Shown here: positions 10,481-22,310 of the stretch, piece after piece
Numbering within the stretch: position 1 is the stretch's first letter
Layout: each line of letters begins with the position of its first letter
Source of the DNA: Eutypella sp. D-1
Taxonomy: Eukaryota; Ascomycota; Sordariomycetes; Xylariales; Diatrypaceae
Direction of reading: 5' to 3'
DNA: 64,000 nt
Assembly (NCBI GenBank): GCA_023313575.1
Contig: JAJTTP010000003.1
Location: forward strand, 62,001-126,000
Notes under the pieces: model-generated
Seen by the model: only the letters and a program-made list of their open reading frames with translations
The model's database searches: none
Told to the model about the DNA's origin: nothing
Position numbers and translations under genes: made by a program

Positions 10481-12455
10481 GTATATGTAGATGGATCTTC
10501 CTCATTCCACGTCCAGGTCTCTTGGCATCTCTTCGTCTTTAAACATTTACCACTCTACTTACTTACCCAGACTCTTCTCATGTCCAAACAACTTATTTGA
10601 CCAATTCTCCTCTCTCATCACCAACCTTCTCTACGCATCCCCCATTTCTCTCCATAAATCCGCTGCCCTCATCATCATCTCTCTCCTCTCTCCTTTTCTT
10701 CTTTTTTTCTTCTAGCCCCCATTTCTTCTCTTCGCCATACTACAACGCCTTCACGGTTTCTTGAAAGCTCTCCCCCCCCCTTCGTGCTTTAACAGCCGAA
10801 TATCACATTATCGCCTTATTCTCCCTGCCACCCTAGGTACAGGTAGTTTGGCCATTATCCCCCCCAAAACACTAATAACTACAACTACCTACTACCTCTT
10901 ATAATACCACCACCACTGACCACACCACGCTTGGCTGTTCCTTGAGACCCTGTCAACCTGGACTACAGCTCTTAAACCACGATCTCAAGCTACCTAAACG
11001 CAACTACCACCACCCGTGGGTCGCCAGCAGCCAATAAAAAAGCGGGAAAGGGAAGAAGAGGCTAGTAAGTAGTAAACGACGACAAGAGACTACCAAGCTA
11101 CGGGCCTACTTGCCTACCACCTACCTACCCGCAGTAGTAGCACTTTAGTCTACCGAGTATCTAGCAGGTAATTGGCACCCACCCCAGCAACCCCGCTGCC
11201 AATCAATACCGTTCCAAGACGTGCCCAACATCCCAGGAGCAGAGCTCTTTGCGATTAACCTCGTGCACACAGTAGCAGCAACAGCGCCAGAGTTCATAGC
11301 TCTCGAGACTTTTCAGCCACCCACTTGGCTGGGTTTTTGAGCAAATCGTAGGTTAGTAAGTAGTATCACCATTGTCACTACCACAACCATCTCCTACCTA
11401 TTGTCATTCATGGACGAAGGTTACCTAATATATGTAGGCAACTTACATCCATCTGGGGGCCATCATTCATATATCCATTCATTACCCACTGTCATGTATC
11501 AGCTATGTACCTTTACCTTCCCTATCCCTAGCACCTGCCTATATTTCCAACTTTGGAGGTTAGGTAGGTACCTGGACGTACAAAGTACCTAAGTACCTAA
11601 GTACCTATGTACCCAGCCCGGTAGACACCTGGGCGAGAAAAAAAAAACGTGCCCGCCTACTATGTACCTACCTGCACCAAAATGCAATCCATATATGTGC
11701 CATGGTGCCCCGCCTAACTTACCCACCCATCTTAATCCCGACCACTCAATGTTTCCCACCCTTCATCCCACTCTTCATCCCCCCCCTCTACTTTATCTTG
11801 TGTTGTTTCCACTTTGGTGTTGCTTCTATTTTCAATCACCACATGCTGGAATCGTGCAGATGATGCAGTAGTAACTTTGATGACATACTATCTGTTTGCA
11901 TTACTGCAATCGCCTTTCCTTGCGCACTACCTCTAACTCATCTCTACCTCAACCTTTTCTTCAGCCACACATGAGAACGACCTCGCGCACTATCACATCC
12001 AATACCTCCACATCCTCTCCTCATCCTCATCCTCATCCTCTTCCTCTTCCTCTTCCTCTTCCTTAACTTCATCTCCATCCTCTCTAAACGTCACGCATAC
12101 GCCCCCTCCTTCTCCATACCTTCTTCTCTTCCTCGCACGACGCCTCCCCACAGGAATCTCATCATCGGAGCTAACATAAGCCTGTGGGTAAATAGCACAA
12201 CTTTCCTACCCCGGTATCATCACTGGAAGGAGACATCATTGTCCATCGCATGACCTCTATCAACCGATTCTAGCGTCGCTATTGAATAATAGTATAACAG
12301 AAATCGCCTCACGCGCGCATCCAATCTTGGAAAAGGACACATCTCTCCAATAAGAATCCCTCTTCCATTTCTAATCGCTTTGAGACTTCGTCCCAAAGCG
12401 TCCACCCCCCAAAGCACCTTTCCTAGAGATACCATCGAATACCCTAACAATCAGA
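10481..12455 (+). promoter_or_regulatory. Pyrimidine-rich promoter/5' leader of the KH-protein gene
   Basis: The plus strand is strongly CT-rich over long stretches (10491-10790, 11690-11830, 11930-12130, including TCCTCATCC/TCCTCTTCC repeats at 12010-12065). Such tracts are known near transcription starts and in 5' UTRs of well-expressed filamentous-fungal genes. No credible coding frame is present; frames of 60-75 codons are low complexity. The leader or promoter of the KH gene therefore probably reaches far upstream, possibly with a 5' UTR intron. The exact transcription start cannot be set from sequence. Confidence 0.45.
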
Positions 12456-13794
12456 ATGTCTGTTTCTCAAGAGAACATTGCGGCGAACGGTGTCGATTCC
12501 TTGCAGATTGACCAGCTGAAGGTCGATGATAACGAGCCACGCTATGGCCCAGATGGCGAGCCTGCCCCAAAGACCGACGAGGAGTATGCCGCGACTCAAT
12601 TGACCCTTCGAGCCATTGTCTCGTCCAAGGAGGCCGGCGTCATTATCGGCAAGGGAGGTAAAAATGTCGCCGACTTGCGCGATGAGACTGGTGTTAAGGC
12701 CGGGGTCAGCAAGGTGGTGCAAGGTGTGCACGATCGTGTCTTGACCATCACCGGAGGCTGCGAGCCCGTCTCTCGAGCATACGCCATCGTAGCTCGTGCG
12801 CTACTGGAGGGTGCCCCTTCAGTCGGGATGGGTGGGGTTATTCAGAACAACGGCACCCATCGTAAGTAGCCGAATTAACGCTCCAACCTCCGGACCCCAA
12901 ATGACGATCGGAGTTGCTGGTAATTATGTACTAACATGTGGTTTTACTTCTCTTAGCTATCAAGCTTCTGATCTCGCACAACCAGATGGGCACTGTCATC
13001 GGCAGGCAGGGACTCAAGATTAAGCACATCCAGGATGTTTCCGGCGTGCGTATGGTCGCACAAAAGGAGATGCTGCCCCAATCAACTGAGCGAATTGTAG
13101 AGATCCAGGGAACGCCCGAAGGCATTCAGCGCGCTATCTGGGAAATCTCGAAGTGCTTGGTGGATGATTGGCAACGCGGTACCGGCACTGTGCTGTATAA
13201 TCCTGTCGTTCGCACCACGCCCGGTACCACTGCGGCTCCTCTTAGCGGTGGCCTAGGCGGGGTCGGCTACGGTTCATCTAGCAGAGGCGACTACGCCCCG
13301 TCCCGTGTTATGCGAACGGGCAACGGCGCCGACTTCAGCAATGGTGGCGCACGACCCTACACCCGCCGTTCGGACTCGGACGCGGCCACTCGTGGACCAC
13401 CGACGCATGATGAAAACGGGGAGGAGATCCAGACACAAAACATTAGCATCCCGGCGGACATGGTCGGCTGCATTATTGGACGACAAGGAAGTAAGATTAG
13501 TGAGATCCGCAAGACTTCCGGCGCTCGCATTTCCATCGCCAAGGTATGTTGCTAGGAGACGGCAGGTCAATGGGGGGAGGGGGCCACAGCTACTTCATCT
13601 GTTATGTCCTGTTGGATTCGGGAAAAGATGGTAACCTTGCTTACTTATAAATCTAGGCACCGCATGACGAGACGGGCGAGAGAATGTTCACTATCATGGG
13701 GACAGCTAAGGCTAACGAGTCGGCCCTGTTCCTTCTTTACGAGAACCTTGAGGCTGAGAAGATGCGCCGCAGCCAGCAACAATCACCCGAGTAG
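12456..13794 (+). CDS. rnc1: Three-KH-domain RNA-binding protein (Rnc1/PCBP type)
   Basis: 376 residues from three exons (12456-12861, 12957-13543, 13657-13794); introns are 95 and 113 bp with YAG acceptors, and the first has a TACTAAC branch site. Three KH domains carry the RNA-gripping GxxG loop: GKGG at 65-68, GRQG at 151-154 and GRQG at 310-313. The linker between KH2 and KH3 is Gly/Ser/Arg-rich. Known: fission-yeast Rnc1 and budding-yeast Pbp2/Hek2 have the same three-KH plan; Rnc1 binds and stabilises the mRNA of the MAP-kinase phosphatase Pmp1. Whether that link holds here is inference, although a dual-specificity phosphatase gene lies at 34.6 kb. Length matches the family. Confidence 0.92.
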
Positions 13795-15674
13795 GTGGGC
13801 ACGGTTTCACTCGAGCCGACGATCTCTACCCCCAAGGAACCGACATGCTCATTTTATGTGCCTGGAGTATTTCTAATGTTTGCCTGGTTTTTGGTGACGA
13901 ACCCTGCGTTACAAATGGGGGCAGGCATTGATGACAGGCCTGGCCTGCCACAAGGCTTGACTGACGTTCGCCCCCGAGTTGTGGTCCTGGATGGTCTCTA
14001 CGTAACGACGTAACGACAACGATTTCTCCTCTTCTCAGCAAGCACTCGGCTGCTATTTCGCTACTATTCCTTTCTTAATCTTTCTCGACTGAAAATGGCA
14101 TTGATGTGGACACGTGGGTCCATGCAGATTGCAAGGTAGACAACGACAAGCAGCCATTCGGCCCAGTGTCCCTAGGCCAGGGCTGATACGCACCCGTCAC
14201 CTAGAAACCTTGCATTCCGGCCAACCTTGATATTCCGACATGCTTCCACCTGCGCAGGGGTTCATCATGATATGGAATGGACAGTGAAGTATAGCCAATC
14301 GGCCAGGCTTCTCTGACCGTAAATACAGATGACGACCAAGCATGGCCAAGTCTCCATCACACCTTAAGTTCCTTTCCCCTCTAATCACCCCCCCCCCCCA
14401 AACCAACACCCGAAAACCATTGATATCCACACGCATCTCACTATCACTAAGTTGGAAGGGAATAAAATCTTAGGAGACGGAGGAGGAGAGGTGGGGAGAA
14501 ACGGGAGCAGATGCTGGGTCTGGACGACAGCTATCTCAAGGAAAAGAGTCTGCTATGGCCTCGGTAGGTTCGTGAGCCGACAGTATCAATCCCTTTCCAC
14601 CTCGGGTTATTTTATGGACGTGATCTTTTTTGGTGCCCATCCAAAAAGTTGTACCTTATCTTTTCCAGAAAGTGTCTAGATGAGAGACATGTAGCAGTAG
14701 AGGGGGGAAAGCTACGAAAGCAAAATAATTCAACGAGGCAACTTGTTGTTAACATTGTGCCTTGGGTGAATAGTTGTTTTGTGAAGTGCTGAAGTGGTTT
14801 TAGTGTCTTTGCCGGTTTCTGAAGTCTAAAGTCGTTTTTCGCATGCCGCATACCCCTCTTCCAGGTTCTGCTTGAACATACTTAAGTACTATGTATCTTG
14901 CCCGTGCACGATACCCCTCCGGATCGTAGCCTTTTAGATGTTCACTATCAAAGTTATCTGAAGATGTATGTATGTATGTAAGCAAGTAATGGAGCTATTC
15001 CCGTCATAGATGGGGACAAGATGTGGAACCAGCCCACCCCCCGACCCGACTTGACAGCTTGCTAGGTACAGTAGGTAGGTCCACGGGTTACTTTACCCAG
15101 ACCGCCTACTATAATGGGTAAGTAAGATAAGATTTGTTTTGACCCCCTAGGTAGGCAAGCCACCTGATATAATAACACCTGGACCCTTCTATGTTAATCC
15201 TTGTCAACGCTCGGATTCTGCCATGCGCGAAAGGGCCATCTGTCATCACGGGCATCTAAGGTCATCAACCCTCAATTGAATGGTACCTACCAACCTTTTT
15301 TTGCATACCAGGTAATATTAACTTTGGAAGGTTAAATAAAAATATGTTGCCGATGGTTGTTTTATTCGAGTATTAAACTCTTCTGGCACATTCATTCATT
15401 CAACCTTATTATTTAACTTCAGTCATCTGTTCCCAATTGTGTGATTCTGCTGGTGTCCTTGTTGGTGTCCTTGTTGGTGTCCTTGTTGTTAATTTTCTAT
15501 CATGAACGTCTCTACTTAAGATACCCGCCAACCCTCTCTATTTCGCCATTTTACTTTTTGGTCGGTCCGCGAAGCATTACGAAAGCCAGCATCTAGACTT
15601 TTCTTCTTCCTCTTTTTCTTCATTCCCGTCGTAAATTTGTTCGCGCGCAAAGGAACATACAAGAAGCCCAGACC
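13795..15674. other. Intergenic with 12-bp tandem repeat
   Basis: Contains the 3' UTR of the KH gene and the promoter of HUT1. A C-run of 11 lies at about 14390, TACCTA-like words at 15063-15160 and three copies of a 12-bp unit at 15451-15486. No coding frame is supported. Confidence 0.5.
15451..15486 (+). repeat. 12-bp tandem repeat, three copies
   Basis: Three perfect consecutive copies of TGGTGTCCTTGT, about 190 bp upstream of the HUT1 start. The repeat lies in the probable promoter or leader. Copy number may vary between strains. Confidence 0.9.
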
Positions 15675-17258
15675 ATGGCGCGCACAAAATCCCAGCCGGT
15701 TCAACGGCAAACTTCCTCCGAGTACATCGCCGGCCAGCCTAGGACGACGTCGATAAAGGAGGCCAATGGCGCGACAGCACCAGAAGTAACTCCGGCGCCG
15801 GCAGCGAAGCCCGAGGCTGGACTTCCGCAGCTTGTCATTGCCGTCGCGGGAATCTATGCATCCTTGTGCGTACAACATTTCCTCCTTACTTCCTCCTTAC
15901 CCACGCTTTCTACGCAATGCGATGCGATGCGATGCGATGTGCGGGGTGAACAAAGCAAAGCAACGGCATAGTGGACCTGGCTAACACGCAGTGATATTCA
16001 CACACACGCCCCTCGATAACAGCCTCACATGGGCGTACCTACAGGAGAAACTCACGACGACACCACACGGCGCGATCAGCGGGGGCGGAGATGACGACAA
16101 CGCGACCGAGACGATCGAATACTTCAAGTATCCGGTATTCCTGAACACGATCCAGTCGACGTTCGCGGCGCTGACGGGGGCGGCGTACCTGTGGGGGAGC
16201 ACGCCGCGGGGGGCGCGGGTGCCGCCGGTGATCCCCTCGCGACGCATCCTGGCGCCGCTGTTGCTGGTCGCGCTGACGAGCGCCCTGGCCAGCCCCTTCG
16301 GCTACGCCTCCCTCGCCCATATCGACTACATCACCTTCCTGCTCGCCAAGAGCTGCAAGCTGCTCCCCGTCATGTTCCTCCACATCACCCTCTTCCGGCG
16401 CCGCTACCCGCTCTACAAGTACCTCGTCGTGGCCGCCGTGACGGCCGGTGTCGCGGTCTTCACGCTGCACTCGGGGAAGGCGAAGAAACATTCTTCTACC
16501 AGCAGCAGCAGCGACGATCCGGAGCGCAAAACGGCCTGGGGCCTACTGCTGCTGAGCATCAACCTGCTGTTTGACGGGCTGACCAACAGCACGCAGGACT
16601 ACGTGTTCGGCGCGTTCCGGCCGTACTCGGGCCCGCAGATGATGTGCGCCAACAACCTCATGGCCTCCGCCGTCACCGCCGCCTACCTCCTCTGCAGCCC
16701 CTGGCTCGTCCGCACCGGCCTCGGAGACTGGTTCGGCATGGATGCCGCTGGCGGCGCCGGCGAATTACGTGAGGCCCTCGCCTTCATGGCCCGTCACCCC
16801 GCCGTCTGGCGCGACCTCCTCGGCTTCGCTGCCTGCGGCGCCGTCGGTCAGGTTTTTATCTGTGAGCACCTCCTGCCCTACCCCTTTTCCCCGTCTTCTC
16901 TCCACCCTCCCCCCTCCCCTTCCGTCCCCTCATTCTTCGAAAAGGGGAGAGCCTCAAAGTAGTAATAAAGACGGGAAAGAAGAAGATGGTGATGAACAGA
17001 AAAAGAAAAGAAGCTAACTTTGAGAAAATTCCAGTCTACACGCTCGCGACCTTCTCCTCGGTGCTCCTGGTGACGGTGACGGTGACGCGCAAGATGTTCA
17101 CGATGATCTTGTCGGTGGTGGCCTTCGGGCACCGGCTCTCGTCTATGCAGGTCCTCGGCGTCGGCCTCGTGTTCGGCGGCATCGGCGTCGAGGCCGCCAT
17201 CGCCCGCCGCGAGAAGCTCGCTAAAGAGGAGGCTGCTGCTAAGCGTAAGGATAAGTGA
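15675..17258 (+). CDS. hut1: UDP-galactose transporter homologue 1 (HUT1)
   Basis: 417 residues from three exons (15675-15865, 16023-16861, 17035-17258); introns of 157 and 173 bp. The protein is a multi-spanning nucleotide-sugar transporter of the SLC35B/Hut1 family: SFLTWAYLQEK at the first exon junction, then SPFGYASLAHIDYITFLLAKSCKLLPVM, NLLFDGLTNSTQDYVF and a final GQVFIFYTLATFSSVL across the second junction, all characteristic of Hut1. A hydrophilic N-terminus of about 50 residues precedes the membrane part. The C-terminus ends KRKDK, with Lys at -3 and -5, which fits a K(x)Kxx ER-retrieval signal and the known ER location of Hut1. Role: import of UDP-sugar into ER lumen. The first intron carries a GATGC microsatellite. 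The ATG lies in a good context (ACCATGG). Confidence 0.93.
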
Positions 17259-18323
17259 GCTTTGCGATCGAGGTGCCCGCTGCGATCGCTCTGTATGGAC
17301 GCCGAACGAGGCAAGGCTCAGGGTGCTAGTGGAAGGGTGGATGTCAGAAGAAGATTTACTTGCTTTTTTGCTACATATATATATATAAACTCCCATGCAT
17401 ATGCAGGCGAGGCAGACAAGAAACCTTTGTTTTCCCCTGGTAGTTAGAGGGCTTCATAACCCAGACCAGATCACGTTCTTGCCCGTTCGAGCACTCTGGG
17501 AGTTCCTAGATGTAGAAAAAAATGAAAGCTGTCGCCGAGGGCTTGCTTTGGCCTAGGTAGCAAAACCTGGGCGTAACTTACTTTTCTGGGTAGCTTCTCT
17601 AAGCCTGTCTGTCTGTCTATCAGTCAGTTACTACACACATGTGTATCCATATATAGGTGCGCCCCTGTACATGGATTCGTTCACGTTAGACACGCATGTA
17701 ACATGAACCAGACTAATGATTATATAATACATGTCAAGTATCTTCAGTGCTCCGAAGGTACAGGAATGCAATAAAATAAGCCAGTTCGTAGCTTTGGATT
17801 AGTCGTGGCTTTGGATTAGCAGTAGTAGTGTTTAATATGTATATGGTAAAGTCGGCATCATCACCATCACAAGGATCGTCGTAATTATCGTTACTGGACC
17901 ACAACATACGTGATAATGACTGGTTGAGATACATCAGTAAAAGTGAAGTAAACCAAAGTTATTGGGATATTCCATCCCCATTCAACCCCCCCATACACCT
18001 CTTACCCCGCTCCTGTCCCCTTTCAACTGTGTCCCTGCTTGCTTGCTTAGCCACGCTGAAAGAACTCTCCTTCCTCCTGGACATCCCTTTATCTGTCGTG
18101 GTCCTCGCCTAGGAGAAAAAAGAAGAAAAAGAGAAGTTCTCCTCTTTTTCTTCTGCTTTGTTCTTATGTTAACTCTCCTCACTTCCCCCCTCCCCTGCCC
18201 TTTGAAGATGAGGCACGAAGCTTCTTCTTGGAAGGGTATAAGTAGCTACTTGGCTGCCTGACTTAACTGACTAGATAGATCAGCGTCTTTCGAAGTAAGG
18301 TGAGGAAGCCAGTGAATTATATA
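17259..18323. other. Intergenic between HUT1 and the AT-rich block
   Basis: Holds the HUT1 3' region. AT microsatellites occur at 17376-17388 and at 18317-18328, the latter being the retrotransposon target. Minus-strand and plus-strand frames of 60-100 codons are low complexity and not supported. Confidence 0.5.
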
Positions 18324-18328
18324 TATAT

Positions 18329-18530
18329 TGTAAAGATTTGTACGTAAAATAGGTTATAACATGGCTTAAAAGTTTTTGCTATTATTAAAAAAAAAAGAAA
18401 AAATTCCCGGGATAAAATTATTATATAAATAAATAGCTTAAATATTTTTATTTATTTAAATAATTTTTATCACTTTTAATTAATAAATTTAAAATTTTAA
18501 TAATATAGCCGAAACGTTTAAACATTTATA
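18329..18530 (-). repeat. Left (3') LTR of the copia element
   Basis: Matches 32959-33152 over its full length, differing mainly by G/A and C/T changes plus a longer A-run at 18385-18406. Shared landmark: ATTCCCGGGATAAAATTATT. It begins TGTAAAGATTTG and ends AACATTTATA. As the element is on the minus strand, this is its 3' LTR. Confidence 0.85.
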
Positions 18531-18686
18531 CGCCTTTTTATTAAAAATATATTTATTTAAAATTTTATAATTTTATTATTATAAATATAAAAAAATTAAA
18601 ATAAAAAACTTTATACAGTTAAAAATTAAACCTTAACTTTAATATTATTTTAAAATTATTAAAATTATTATATAATAACGTTATAT

Positions 18687-19118
18687 TATTATGACCGGTT
18701 AAGCCATTAAGCCGAATGGGGCTAATATAATAAAAAAAAATCCTTAACTCCAGTTTTAAAGAAAGAAACAGCCATACTGGAGTAAGCCATATACGTTATA
18801 CGATTAAAAAAGATCGGTTAAATCGATAATAATCTTAATAATATTAAATCGTTATACTCGGATACGATCTTAATAATTTAATAATAACTATATATTTTAA
18901 TATTAAAAATAAAAAATATAAATAATATATAATTACGCTTATTACCTTTTTTTTAAAATAATTTTTAAATTTATTAACTTATAATATAACTTAATTATTT
19001 AAAACACTTTTTTTTTATTATTATTAAACGTAACTACTTATTACTTAAAACCTTTAACACTTTTATTAATATAAACCCCTTAACTGGACTAATAGTTAGG
19101 AATAAACCGGCCGTTATA
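18687..19118 (+). repeat. Solo LTR of the gypsy family (copy A)
   Basis: 432 bp, related along its length to the LTRs at 20807, 25721, 27635 and 30082. It is flanked by TATAT at 18682-18686 and 19119-19123, a 5-bp target duplication, with no partner LTR in the same orientation sharing that duplication. Terminal TG and CA are both mutated to TA. It sits in the 3' part of the copia element. Confidence 0.85.
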
Positions 19119-19123
19119 TATAT

Positions 19124-20801
19124 TATAATAATATTATTACTATTTTATTAAAAAACCGTAATATTGTTTTAAAAAATATTAAATCTTATTTTAAATCGAT
19201 ATATTAATATCGTTAATTTACCCGGCGTATTTAATTTTAATAATAATTAAAAAATAATAAATATTTTATAATAACTATTAATCTTTTTTATATAATAATA
19301 TAAATAATAGTAACGTTAATAAATCGTTAATAAAAATTAATTATTATAAAATTAATAAGTATAAAAAGATTATAAACATTAAAAAATCGTAAATAATTAT
19401 AATAATAAATAATAAAAAGCTTTAAAAAGTTATAATAAATATAGCTTTTTTTTATATTTTATTTAATCGTTAATGTTATTAAATATATTAAAATTAAAAC
19501 GTTTTATTAAAAGTATAAAATTAAAATTTTATAAATCGGATGCTTTTAAGTAATTATAAAAATAATACCGTAATTTAAATTTTAAATACTTTATAAATTT
19601 TTTTATATAAAAAAATCCAGCGGGACCATTATTTTACCATTTATAATAATTAATTTTTTTAATAAATATTTTTAAACGTTTTATATCGTAATTAAATTAA
19701 TTTATTTATCGTAATACTTATTAAAACGCTTTATTTATAAATAATTAATAAAACGTTTAAATACTTTACGATTTAATAATTTTATAAACCCGTTTATAAA
19801 ATTATTTACGTTAATAACGTATTTAATTTAAATTTTATTATTATATATTTTTTATTTAATATAATAATATTTAATTTTAACGTAATAACCTTTTTTTATA
19901 AAAATATTACTTTTTATTTACTTTTTCACTTTAATATTATTTTTAATTAAAATAATTAAATTATTTAATATAACGCTTAATTTTTTAAAAAGATTATAAA
20001 TATTAATAGCTTTAATTACCGTTATTTTAAATATAACATATTTTACTTTTATAATATTTTTAATAATTACTTTTTATAATTTAAATATTTACGTAATAAA
20101 AGCTTTATTTATAAAAAATACTTAATTTATAATAAAGTTTAAAATATTTTAATCGTTTATAAAACTTAAATTTACCGTTTTGTAAAACTTTCATTTATTA
20201 AATTTAATATAAAAATATTAAATGCTTTTAATTTTTTTATAACATATATTTAAATTAACGGTAACGTTAAAATATTACTTTAACCGTTTTAAATACGTTT
20301 TATAAATTAATAATAAATTACTTATATAACGTATTTAATTTATTAATATAATTAAAAAATATAAACTTTTTTATTACGTTAATATATTTAAACGTTTTTA
20401 ATCGGTAATTTAATTATTATAAATTATAAAATTATATATATAATCCTTTATAAATAACGTAAGTTCTTTTTTTATTTTATTATATTTAATTATTTTTAAT
20501 AATTTAATAACATATTATTATTAATTTATTATTACGTTATTTATAAGATTAAACTTTATAATTTTTACGCCGAGAAATTAATTAATATCGTTTAAATCCT
20601 TAATAAAAACTTTTTTAATAATTCCTTTAATTAATTATTATATTTTTTTATAATTTAGCTTAAATAAAAAAGAATTATAATATCTCCCGTTTTTTTATTA
20701 AAATAAATAATATTATTTATTATTAAAAGCTTAAACCTTTAATAAATTAATATCTTTTTAACCTTATTTTATTAAGCCGTACCGGCTTATTTAAAATTAT
20801 A
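19124..20801 (-). mobile_element. Downstream segment of copia pol
   Basis: Copia sequence between solo LTR A and the gypsy insertion. On the minus strand the end next to the insertion continues the reverse transcriptase (FIKDLND and FLGVKI, 20560-20610). The rest should be RNase H and 3' non-coding sequence by position; mutation is too heavy for me to mark motifs there. Confidence 0.65.
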
Positions 20802-20806
20802 TAAAA

Positions 20807-21244
20807 TGTAACGGCTAATTTATTCCTAATTATTAATCCAATCGAAGGGTTTATGTTAATAAAAGTGCTAAGGTTTTAAGTAATAAGTAATCACGTTTAA
20901 TAATAATAAAATAAAAATGCTTTAAATAATTAAGTTATATTATAAATTAATAAGCTTAAAAATTATTTAAAAAAAAGGTAATAAACGTAATTATATACTA
21001 TTTTATATCCTTTATTCCTAACATTGGAATATATAATTATTATTAAATCGTTAAAATAATTAATTATTTTAATTATCCTAAATTATTAAAATAATTAGCT
21101 ATTTTAGCTATCTTTTTTATTACGTGATTTAAACGTAATTAACCCATTATGGCTAAGTTTTTTTAAAAACCTTATTTTTTCGAATAAAATCGTGATTTGT
21201 TATTAGCCTTATTTAACCTTTTATAACCTAACCAGGTTATAATA
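20807..21244 (-). repeat. 3' LTR of the gypsy element (copy B)
   Basis: 438 bp; on the plus strand it starts TGTAACGGCTAA and ends GGTTATAATA. It pairs with 27635-28071 by orientation, length and the shared outer target duplication TAAAA. Confidence 0.87.
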
Positions 21245-22103
21245 TAATCTTTCCCTTTTTAAAGTTTTTATCTTTAAAATTAATTCTCCCGTTTTTATTA
21301 TTATAAATATTTTTTTTTCTTTTTTTATTTCGTTTTATCTTTTATTATATCCGGTTATATTAATAAATCGGTTTTTTAACGCGTAAAACCTTTATTTTAA
21401 TGTAAAACCTTTTAACGTAATTCTTTTTTTATAGCGGTTTTATCGTTTAATCCGATTAATATAACTTTTTATTTTTATTATAAACGCCGTTAACTTAAAT
21501 ATAAAATTTCTAACTCGGACTTTTTTTATTATTTATTATATATTCGTTATAACCGGAATTAATACGATATATTTAAGCTTAATCCGGAGTAATTATAAAA
21601 AGTTATATTTTAATATCGAAAATTAAAATTAAAATTTAAAATTACGGAAAAAGAAATTAATACGGTTAATATAAAACTTTATCGTTTTCGTTATTAAAAA
21701 CGTATATAATATAAGAAAATAATAAAAACAGTTTTTTATAATATCGATAATTTAAAAAAGTTAAAAAAGTTAAAAGTAAAAAAGCGTTAAGCGGAAAATA
21801 CGCATTTTATAAAATTTATTAAAACGTTAATAAATTTTAAGATTATTTTAAATTTTAATTAATTTAAGATAAATATATCGGGTAATTTTAATTAAGATAT
21901 TATTTTTATTAACATTTCCGTCGGCGTTAATAAAAATCTTTTAAAAAGCGTTAAACGTTTATTAAATAATTAACGGGTTTTTATATATTTTCGGAATTAT
22001 TATATCCTTTTTATTTAACCTTATATTTTATTCGTCCATTTTTTATTTATACGTTTAAAATTTTCTTTATTTCGTATTTATTTACTTTTATTTCGACGTT
22101 ATT

Positions 22104-22310
22104 TTATCTTATTTTTATAATGTTTATATTTATTATACTTTCGAATAAGGAAATATAAAAAATTAAATAAATTTTAACTTTTAATAATAAATCCAGTTCG
22201 TAATTATTTTTTAATATTTTTTTAATAATTAAATACGGTCCGATATATTTATAATTAAGTTTTTTATTAAATCGTTTTATCGTAATATTCTTTATAACTA
22301 AATAAACCAT
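22104..22310 (-). pseudogene. Integrase C-terminal remnant (GPY/F module) of the gypsy element
   Basis: A 68-codon frame left open by chance in the mutated pol gene. It contains the GPY module: a Leu-Val-Tyr-Leu start, KKLNYKYIGPYLIIKKI, then a Tyr-Glu-Leu stretch and FYISLFE, the usual order at the end of Ty3/gypsy integrases. Upstream frames are broken by stops. It confirms minus-strand polarity. Confidence 0.8.

Noticed and set aside
18687..21244. LTR copies A and B as long terminal inverted repeats of a DNA transposon
   Set aside because: Each copy has its own or a differently shared target duplication (TATAT for A; TAAAA shared by B and D), TG..CA ends and gypsy pol between B and D, so they are LTRs.
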